From Candidatus Aerophobota bacterium (GTDB lineage Bacteria > Aerophobota > Aerophobia > Aerophobales > B3-G15), in contig JACUUP010000005.1 in assembly GCA_014859225.1 (NCBI GenBank), forward strand, positions 1 to 32,495: a stretch of DNA of 32,495 nucleotides, read 5' to 3'. Position numbers and translations under genes: made by a program. Shown piece by piece: positions 26,178 through 32,495 of the stretch; position 1 is the first letter of the stretch; each line of letters begins with the position of its first letter. The notes under the pieces are model-generated. The model was not told where the DNA came from, did not search any database, and was given only the letters and a program-made list of their open reading frames with translations.

Positions 26178-26652
26178 TCCTTCCTTTATCTCTTATTTTC
26201 TTGCATTTTTTGTAAGCATGCTTCCTGTGGCTGAGCTAAGAGGAGGACTTCCTCTTGCTATTTCCTTAGGATTGTCTCCCCTTGAGGCTTATATTGTTAG
26301 TGTTATGGGAAATATTGTTCCTGTATTGCCTCTCCTTGTTGGACTTGATTATTTTTCTAAAATAGCAAGAAAATACAACTGGTCAGGTAAAATTCTAAAT
26401 GCACTGGAGCGAAGAGTTCAAACCAAACAAAAAATTGTTTATAAATACGGAGTTTTAGGAATCATAATTTTAGTGGCTATTCCCTTACCGGTTACCGGAG
26501 CCTGGACAGGGAGCCTGGTAAGTTTTCTTTTATCTATACCGCTTAGGTATTCCTTTCCTGCTATTTCTGCGGGTGTTTTTATAGCAGGGGTCATTGTGCT
26601 TTTTGTTACGCTCGGGATATTTAGTATAGGCAGGGTAGTTGTCGGGATGTAG
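26143..26652 (+). CDS. COG2426-type small multi-drug export-like membrane protein
   Basis: MLPVAELRGGLPLAISLGLSPLEAYIVSVMGNIVPVLPLL...KYGVLGIIILVAIPLPVTGAWTGSL is the family signature; its stop codon lies inside the tRNA. Confidence 0.88.
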   Translation: MVSMAGRKKVNSPSFISYFLAFFVSMLPVAELRGGLPLAISLGLSPLEAYIVSVMGNIVPVLPLLVGLDYFSKIARKYNWSGKILNALERRVQTKQKIVYKYGVLGIIILVAIPLPVTGAWTGSLVSFLLSIPLRYSFPAISAGVFIAGVIVLFVTLGIFSIGRVVVGM

Positions 26653-26721
26653 CGCAGCCTGGTTTAGCGCGCCTCGTTCGGGTCGAGGAGGTCGGGGGTT
26701 CAAATCCCCCCATCCCGACCA
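26643..26721 (+). tRNA. tRNA-Pro (anticodon CGG), CCA encoded
   Basis: Acceptor CGGGATG/CATCCCG, anticodon stem CCTCG-TTCGGGT-CGAGG, T arm GGGGG-TTCAAAT-CCCCC, 3' ACCA. Confidence 0.95.
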
Positions 26722-26797
26722 GAACGATAAAGTAAGTTAAGCAAAAATGAGAGAAGTAAGGAAACCGTGGGTATTTTTACAAAGGGGGGTGCAGAAG

Positions 26798-27709
26798 ATG
26801 ATAGATGTAAGAAAATTTAAGCATAAGCGCAGACTGCTCGTAGCTGTTTTTTTATTAATCTGGGTTAGCTTTTTTTGCTCTTCCTTACAAGCAGCAACAT
26901 TCACCTACTACAGGTACCACATAGTCAGAAGAGGTGAGAGTTTGTGGATAATAAGCCAGCAGTACGGTGTTTCAATTGAAGAGATTAAAAGAAAAAATGA
27001 CCTTCGTGCTGACAGAATCTATCCTGACCAGAAATTAATTATCCCCATAACCATTAAAGGGGTTTATCATGAGGTTAAACCATACGAAACGCTGTGGCGT
27101 ATATGCAGGACATACGGTATGAGTATGGAAGAGATTATTTATCTTAACCGTATATCAGACCCTGACCGTATAATGCCTGGACAGAAGCTATTTATTCCTG
27201 GCGCAAGCCAGGTTAAAGAGGTTGAGATTCCCAGAGAAATCATTGCTCCTGCAGAAAAAGAAATAGAAATCTCCCCTCCCATCCAGGAGGATATAATTAA
27301 ACCGCCTCCCTCTGTTAGGGAGGCGGTAAGCGGGAAAGGGTTTTTAATCTGGCCTGTTAAGGGAGATATAACAGATTATAGAAGAAGTAACTCCGGTATT
27401 GATATTTTTTCCCCTGAGGGGACAAGTATTGTTGCTCCTGCAAAAGGTATAGTTTATTTTAGTGGCTGGCTTAGAAACTACGGGAGAGCAATAATAATTG
27501 AGCACCAGGAGCTTGGACTTTACACCTGTTATATGCATAATTCGGTTAACCTGGTAGAAAAGGATGATTTTGTGGAACAGGGACAACCTATTGCTATTAT
27601 AGGGGATACCGGTATTGCTGAAAGGATAATGCTTTATCTTGAGATTAGAAGGGCAAGGGATGGTAGGCCACTTGACCCACTTGATTATCTTCCCTCCAGC
27701 TTGAATTAG
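26798..27709 (+). CDS. NlpD-like protein: two LysM domains plus degenerate LytM/M23 domain
   Basis: LysM1 YHIVRRGESLWIISQQYGVSIEEIKRKN, LysM2 YHEVKPYETLWRICRTYGMSMEEIIYLN; C-terminal M23 fold sequence with most zinc ligands replaced. Confidence 0.88.
   Translation: MIDVRKFKHKRRLLVAVFLLIWVSFFCSSLQAATFTYYRYHIVRRGESLWIISQQYGVSIEEIKRKNDLRADRIYPDQKLIIPITIKGVYHEVKPYETLWRICRTYGMSMEEIIYLNRISDPDRIMPGQKLFIPGASQVKEVEIPREIIAPAEKEIEISPPIQEDIIKPPPSVREAVSGKGFLIWPVKGDITDYRRSNSGIDIFSPEGTSIVAPAKGIVYFSGWLRNYGRAIIIEHQELGLYTCYMHNSVNLVEKDDFVEQGQPIAIIGDTGIAERIMLYLEIRRARDGRPLDPLDYLPSSLN
27301..27327 (+). repeat. 11-bp perfect palindrome inside the nlpD-like CDS
   Basis: ACCGCCTCCCT-ctgtt-AGGGAGGCGGT. Confidence 0.7.
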
Positions 27710-27756
27710 TTCAAGGACTTGTCAACAGCAAAGGCAAAATAAGGAGAGATTTTATA

Positions 27757-29019
27757 ATGCTAAGCGTTAAATGGCTCAGAGAAAATGTAGAAGTCATGAA
27801 AGAGAGTTTAGCCAAACGTAAAACAGAGGCTGACCTTGATAGTTTTCTTCGCTGGGATGGAGAAAGGAGAAGATGCACCAGGGAGGTTGATGAATTAAAG
27901 TATCTGCAGAACAAAAAGTCAAAACAAATTAGTCAGTTTAAAAAAGAGAGCAAAGATGCAGTAGATTTAATTAACGGGATGCAGCATCTTGCAGCTAAAA
28001 TAAAAAAGCTGGAGAAAAGAAAAAAAGAGTTGGATAATAAGGTAACAGATTTTCTTCTTAACTTTCCCAACAGGCTCCATCCAGATGTTCCCTGGGGTGA
28101 AAATGTAGAGGTGAGAAGATGGGGAAAGATTCCTGATTTTAATTTTCCCGTTAAAGACCACCAGGAAATTGGTGAACATTTAGGCATTCTTGATTTTAAA
28201 GCTGCTGCTAAAATTACAGGAAGTGGTTTTGTCCTTTGCAAAGGACTGGGAGCCAGGTTGGAAAGAGCCCTGATTAATTTTATGCTGGATATGCATATAA
28301 AAAAGGGATACGAAGAGGTGCTTCCCCCTTTTATGACCAACACCTCCTCTACTATGGGCACAGCACAGCTTCCCAAGTTCAAAGATGAGCTTTACAAATT
28401 AGATAAGGATGATTATTATCTTGTTCCTACAGCTGAAGTTCCGGTCACCAATATTCACAGGGAGGAAATTTTAAAAGAGGATAAGCTTCCTGTATATTAT
28501 ACAGCTTATACCCCCTGTTTTCGTCGGGAAGCAGGTGCTTATGGTAAGAAAATCCAGGGAATGATAAGAGTTCATCAATTTAATAAGGTGGAGCTTGTCA
28601 AATTTACCACTCCTGAAACATCTTATGATGAACTGGAAAAACTTCTGCAAGACGCAGAGGAAGTTCTACAAAAACTCGGGCTTGCTTACAGGGTAGTAAA
28701 GCTGTGTGGAGAGGAACTTGGCTTTGCCGCCTCCTTCGGGTATGATATTGAGGTTTGGCTTCCCAGTCAAAAAAAGTGGCTTGAGATATCTACCTGCTCC
28801 AACTTTGAAAGCTACCAATCCAGAAGAGCATCTATAAAGTATAGAGAAAAGCTAACAGGCAAAACACGATATGTGCACACTCTTAATGGGTCAGGGCTTG
28901 CCGTAGGAAGATGTGTGGTAGCTATTCTGGAGAACTTTCAGGATGAGAAGGGGAATGTTCGCATTCCTGAGGCTCTTGCACCCCACCTTGGTGGTGTGGA
29001 AATAATAGAGAGAGGATGA
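27757..29019 (+). CDS. serS: Seryl-tRNA synthetase
   Basis: N-terminal coiled coil; LVPTAEVPVTNIH, YTPCFRREAGAYGKKIQGMIRVHQFNKVELVKF, LNGSGLAVGRCVVAILEN class II motifs. Confidence 0.96.
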   Translation: MLSVKWLRENVEVMKESLAKRKTEADLDSFLRWDGERRRCTREVDELKYLQNKKSKQISQFKKESKDAVDLINGMQHLAAKIKKLEKRKKELDNKVTDFLLNFPNRLHPDVPWGENVEVRRWGKIPDFNFPVKDHQEIGEHLGILDFKAAAKITGSGFVLCKGLGARLERALINFMLDMHIKKGYEEVLPPFMTNTSSTMGTAQLPKFKDELYKLDKDDYYLVPTAEVPVTNIHREEILKEDKLPVYYTAYTPCFRREAGAYGKKIQGMIRVHQFNKVELVKFTTPETSYDELEKLLQDAEEVLQKLGLAYRVVKLCGEELGFAASFGYDIEVWLPSQKKWLEISTCSNFESYQSRRASIKYREKLTGKTRYVHTLNGSGLAVGRCVVAILENFQDEKGNVRIPEALAPHLGGVEIIERG

Positions 29020-29028
29020 GGTGAGTAA

Positions 29029-30039
29029 ATGGAAAAAATTGCGGTAATGGGTGCAGGAGTTATGGGATGTGCTTTAGCTTTTCATTTAAAGAACCTGGGA
29101 AATGAGGTTAGTCTCTGGGGAACTGAGTTTGATGCTAAGGTAATTACAACAAGGAGACAGGAAAAACTTGGTGTGAGTATACCCGGGGATATTGATGTTT
29201 TTCGCTTTGACCAGATAAAAGAAGCTCTCAAAGGACGAAAAATTTTAATAGTTTCCATTAAAGCAGAAGGGGTAGGGAAACTCTCAGAATACATAGCAGC
29301 TTATCTTAAGGAGGAAATGGTTATTTTAAATGTGGCGAAAGGAATTCCTGAGCCTCCTCACCTTACACTTTGTGATTTAATTGAGAGGAGTCTCCCCAAA
29401 AATCTATCGGGTAAGGTAGCTGTGGTGGGTATGGGGGGAGCTGCCCGGGCCATAGAAATAGTTCAGGGTATCTTTACCGAGGTCGTTTTTGCTTCTTCCA
29501 ACCTAAAGGCGGCGAAGATGTGCTGCAGAATTTTTCAAAGCCCGACTTTTGCCACTAATTTTACCCGGGATGTGATTGGAGTTGAGCTATGTGCTGCCAT
29601 GAAAAACTCCTTTGCTATTGCTGTTGGAATGGGGGATGGACTTAAGGGGGGTGATAATATGAAGGCGGCTTTTATGGCTCGCTCTATAACAGAAATGGCT
29701 AAAGTAATCACAGCTAAGGGGGGAAAAATACAGACGGTTTTAGGTCCAGCAGGGGTGGGAGACCTTTATGTTACTTCTCAGGGGGGAAGAAATAGAACCT
29801 TAGGAAAACTTTTGGGGGAAGGGATAGGTTTGGAAGATGCTTTGAAAAAAATGAAGGGTCAAACAATTGAAGGATATATGACCCTTAAAGGGATACGAAG
29901 AATAGCTGATGAGCTGGAAGAGGAAGGAAAGTTAAAGGTTAAAGACGAGCTTTTTCTTTTCTGGAATCTTTATGAAATTCTTCATCAAAAAAAAGATGCC
30001 CGTTTAATAGTTCAAAACTATGGACAGCGAGGAGTGTAA
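29029..30039 (+). CDS. gpsA: Glycerol-3-phosphate dehydrogenase (NAD(P)+)
   Basis: VMGAGVMGCALAFHLKNLGNEVSLW, GVELCAAMKNSFAIAVGMGDGL, GPAGVGDLYVTSQGGRNRTLGKLLGEG. Confidence 0.93.
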   Translation: MEKIAVMGAGVMGCALAFHLKNLGNEVSLWGTEFDAKVITTRRQEKLGVSIPGDIDVFRFDQIKEALKGRKILIVSIKAEGVGKLSEYIAAYLKEEMVILNVAKGIPEPPHLTLCDLIERSLPKNLSGKVAVVGMGGAARAIEIVQGIFTEVVFASSNLKAAKMCCRIFQSPTFATNFTRDVIGVELCAAMKNSFAIAVGMGDGLKGGDNMKAAFMARSITEMAKVITAKGGKIQTVLGPAGVGDLYVTSQGGRNRTLGKLLGEGIGLEDALKKMKGQTIEGYMTLKGIRRIADELEEEGKLKVKDELFLFWNLYEILHQKKDARLIVQNYGQRGV

Positions 30040-30045
30040 AAGATT

Positions 30046-31074
30046 ATGAAAATAGCAGAATATCACAGTTTAAATGATATAAGGGTAGTTGATGTTCCTC
30101 TGCCTGAGATTAGGCGGGGGGATATTCTGGTAAGAACAAAGGTATGCGGGATATGTGGAAGCGATGTTTTAGAGTGGTACAGGAAGATGAGGAAATCACC
30201 TTTTTTGGGTCATGAGGTAACCGGAGTGATAGAGAAGATAGGGGAGGGGGTTGAGAAATTTAAAGAAGGAGACAGAGTTTTTATTCATCATCATGTTCCC
30301 TGTTTTATCTGTCATTACTGTAGAAGGGGTAAATACACTATGTGTCCCACATTCCATCATACTAACTTTGATGTGGCAGGTCTTGCTGAGTTTGTCAGAG
30401 TGCCAGAGCTTAATGTCAAAAATGGAGGGGTAATAAAATTACCTGATAGTGTTTCTTTTGAGCAGGGAAGTTTATTTGAGCCAATAGGATGTTGCATGAG
30501 GGGACTTAAAAATACAAATTTACACGCAGGAGATACTGTTTTGATAATTGGTGCAGGGTTTACCGGGCTTGTGCATGCTCATCTCGCCAGGATGATGGGG
30601 GCAGGCCTTATAGTTGTATCTGATTTTTTTGATTTTAAACTAAGAAAAGCTAAGATAATGGGAGCAGATGTTATTATAAATCCAGGCAAGGAAGACGTTA
30701 GGGAAAAGCTTCATAAGGCAAACGAGGGAAGAGGTGCAGATGTTGTGGTAGTCACTCCTGCTTCTACCAGAGTTATACAGGATGCTATTAATTATCTTGA
30801 CAAAGGAGGCCATCTTTATCTTTTTGGACCTACTTCTCCTGATGATTTTCTGTCCATTTTGCCTTACACGTTCTTTTTCTCCGAGTTAAGTTTAACTACA
30901 AATTATTCAACAACACCTATAGAAACTAATGCTGTATGTAAACTTATGGAGGAAGGAAAGATAAAAACAGAGGGACTTGTAACCCATAGATTTAGTCTGA
31001 ATGAGGTTCAGGAAGCTTTTGGTGTTGCGGCAAAAGCCGAAAAGTCCTTAAAAGTGATTGTAAGTTTTGAGTGA
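30046..31074 (+). CDS. Zinc-dependent medium-chain alcohol/polyol dehydrogenase
   Basis: VCGICGSDVLEW, GHEVTGVIEKIGEGV, structural-zinc pattern CFICHYCRRGKYTMC, Rossmann VLIIGAGFTGLVHA. Confidence 0.9.
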   Translation: MKIAEYHSLNDIRVVDVPLPEIRRGDILVRTKVCGICGSDVLEWYRKMRKSPFLGHEVTGVIEKIGEGVEKFKEGDRVFIHHHVPCFICHYCRRGKYTMCPTFHHTNFDVAGLAEFVRVPELNVKNGGVIKLPDSVSFEQGSLFEPIGCCMRGLKNTNLHAGDTVLIIGAGFTGLVHAHLARMMGAGLIVVSDFFDFKLRKAKIMGADVIINPGKEDVREKLHKANEGRGADVVVVTPASTRVIQDAINYLDKGGHLYLFGPTSPDDFLSILPYTFFFSELSLTTNYSTTPIETNAVCKLMEEGKIKTEGLVTHRFSLNEVQEAFGVAAKAEKSLKVIVSFE

Positions 31075-31134
31075 AGAGGAAAAAGATAGCTACAAGGCTT
31101 GGAGCCTGAGTAAACTTCGTGAGAGGGGGATTTA

Positions 31135-32495
31135 ATGGCAAAGGATTACATAATCGGTGTAGATTGCAGCACCACCGCGGCAAAGGCAATTGTATGGGAT
31201 AAAGAGGGAACCCCTGTAGCAGAGGGAAGAAAGTCTATGCAGCTTCTCATCCCAAAGTCAGAGTGGGGTGAACAAAAATGTGAGCAGTGGTGGTCTGCCA
31301 CAGCAGAGGCTATTAAAGAAGCAGTATTGCAGGTTGATTCTCGCAGGATTACAGCAATAGGAATAACTCATCAGCGTGAAAGCTTTGTCCCTTTAAATAA
31401 AAATATGCACCCATTACGAAACGGTATATTGTGGGTGGATACAAGGGCAACATCTCAGGTTCAAAAGTTAAAAAAAACTTATGCAGATACAATCCATAAA
31501 ATCACCGGACTTTTTCCTAATTTATATGCAGCCAATGCTAAAATGATGTGGCTGAGAGAAAATGAGCCTTCCATATTTGAGCAAACTCATAAATTTTTAG
31601 ATGTTTATGCCTATCTTGCCTGGAAGCTAACCGGCCGTCTTGTTACCAGCTTTGCTTCTGCCTGCCCTTTAGGACTTCTTGATATGTCAAAGCTTTGCTG
31701 GAGTAAGCAAGTTATGGAAATTATAGGGGTGAGGGAAGAGCAGTTTCCCGAGCTTTGTCCACCGGGAGAAGTTGTAGGCACTCTTACCCGGGAGGCAGCT
31801 TCTTTGTTGGGTTTGTTAGAAGGTGTCCCGGTTGTAGCAGGAGGAGGAGATGGTCAGTGTGCCGCACTTGGAGCGGGTGTGGTTGAGGAAGGTTATGCCT
31901 CTTTAAATTTGGGGACAGCAGTTGTGTCAGAGTTTTTTTCTCCAGAATATGTAACCGGAAAAACTTTTCGCACTCTGTGTGGATGTGTTCCTGGAAGCTA
32001 TATAGCTGAAAGTTTAATCGCCGGAGGGACTTTTACTATAAGCTGGTTTGTAAAGGAGTTTGCCCATAATGAAAGAAAACTATCTGAAATTGATAACATT
32101 TCCGCAGAAGAGCTCCTTGAGATTCTGGCATCCAGGGTTAAACCGCAAAGCCCAAGATTATTGATGGTTCCTTACTGGAAAGCCGCTGCTGCTCCTTTCT
32201 GGGACCCTCTTGCCCGGGGTATTGTAATTGGGTGGAGCGGGGATACAGGTAGAGCCCATCTTTACAGGGCTATTATGGAGGGCATCGTCTTTGAACAAAA
32301 GTTTTTATACGATGGGATGGAAGCCTCTCTGAATAAAAAAATTGAAAAAATTATCCTTTTAGGAGGAGGAGCAAAAAGCACTCTCTGGCGGCAGATTTTA
32401 GCTGATATAACAGGAATCCCTGTTTTTATCCCCCACACATTTGAAGCCACCTGCCTTGGGGCAGCAATGCTTGCCGCTTATGCCGCAGGTATGTA
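31135..32495 (+). CDS. FGGY-family carbohydrate kinase (xylulokinase-like), 3' truncated by window
   Basis: Read directly: MAKDYIIGVDCSTTAAKAIVWDKEGTPVAEGRKSMQL...; ITHQRESFVPL and GGGDGQCAALGAGVVEEGYASLNLGT motifs. Open to window end, absent from the ORF track. Confidence 0.9.
   Translation, partial: MAKDYIIGVDCSTTAAKAIVWDKEGTPVAEGRKSMQLLIPKSEWGEQKCEQWWSATAEAIKEAVLQVDSRRITAIGITHQRESFVPLNKNMHPLRNGILWVDTRATSQVQKLKKTYADTIHKITGLFPNLYAANAKMMWLRENEPSIFEQTHKFLDVYAYLAWKLTGRLVTSFASACPLGLLDMSKLCWSKQVMEIIGVREEQFPELCPPGEVVGTLTREAASLLGLLEGVPVVAGGGDGQCAALGAGVVEEGYASLNLGTAVVSEFFSPEYVTGKTFRTLCGCVPGSYIAESLIAGGTFTISWFVKEFAHNERKLSEIDNISAEELLEILASRVKPQSPRLLMVPYWKAAAAPFWDPLARGIVIGWSGDTGRAHLYRAIMEGIVFEQKFLYDGMEASLNKKIEKIILLGGGAKSTLWRQILADITGIPVFIPHTFEATCLGAAMLAAYAAGM

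Noticed and set aside
27933-28382. 149-aa ORF on the - strand
   Set aside because: Antisense to serS, Ser/Leu-rich shadow ORF without family features.
31088-31110. Small dyad AGGCT-tgg-AGCCT before the FGGY kinase gene
   Set aside because: Only 5 bp, common by chance; no T run.
1-32495. CRISPR array, prophage or integrative element
   Set aside because: No regularly spaced direct repeats, cas genes, integrase or phage structural genes seen; only the single MITE-like element.

Overview
The window looks like a chromosomal segment of a Gram-negative, LPS-type bacterium, and nearly all of it is coding. The + strand begins with an envelope/lipid cluster: the 3' end of phoH, a short 7TM-HD phosphohydrolase, ybeY, skp/ompH, lpxD, an lpxC-fabZ fusion, uppS, cdsA and rseP. 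It is followed by a lone 2-oxoacid:ferredoxin oxidoreductase alpha subunit, a leuD-like small subunit and a citramalate synthase. On the - strand is an archease-rtcB pair in which rtcB carries a ~512-aa LAGLIDADG intein at its metal-ligand Cys. Next come a hypothetical gene, pdxA, and a small HTH/zinc-ribbon protein. These are followed by an alpha-glucoside-type ABC transporter without its ATPase, glgB and treT, convergent with an otsA-otsB fusion. The 3' part has pcm, a COG2426 membrane protein that runs into a tRNA-Pro(CGG), an nlpD-like LysM/degenerate LytM protein, serS, gpsA, a zinc alcohol dehydrogenase and a truncated FGGY kinase. Most genes belong to known families. The points most worth checking are: (1) the RtcB intein, with an atypical C-terminus and a possibly leaderless archease-rtcB promoter; (2) a 129-bp MITE/REPIN-like element with perfect 25-bp inverted repeats; (3) the CDS/tRNA overlap, where RNase P cleavage would remove the upstream stop codon; (4) the two-route trehalose cluster with tail-overlapping genes; (5) substituted metal-ligand residues in YbeY and in the LytM domain. 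I did not find a clearly new multi-gene system. No database search was run; all family calls come from recognised motifs.
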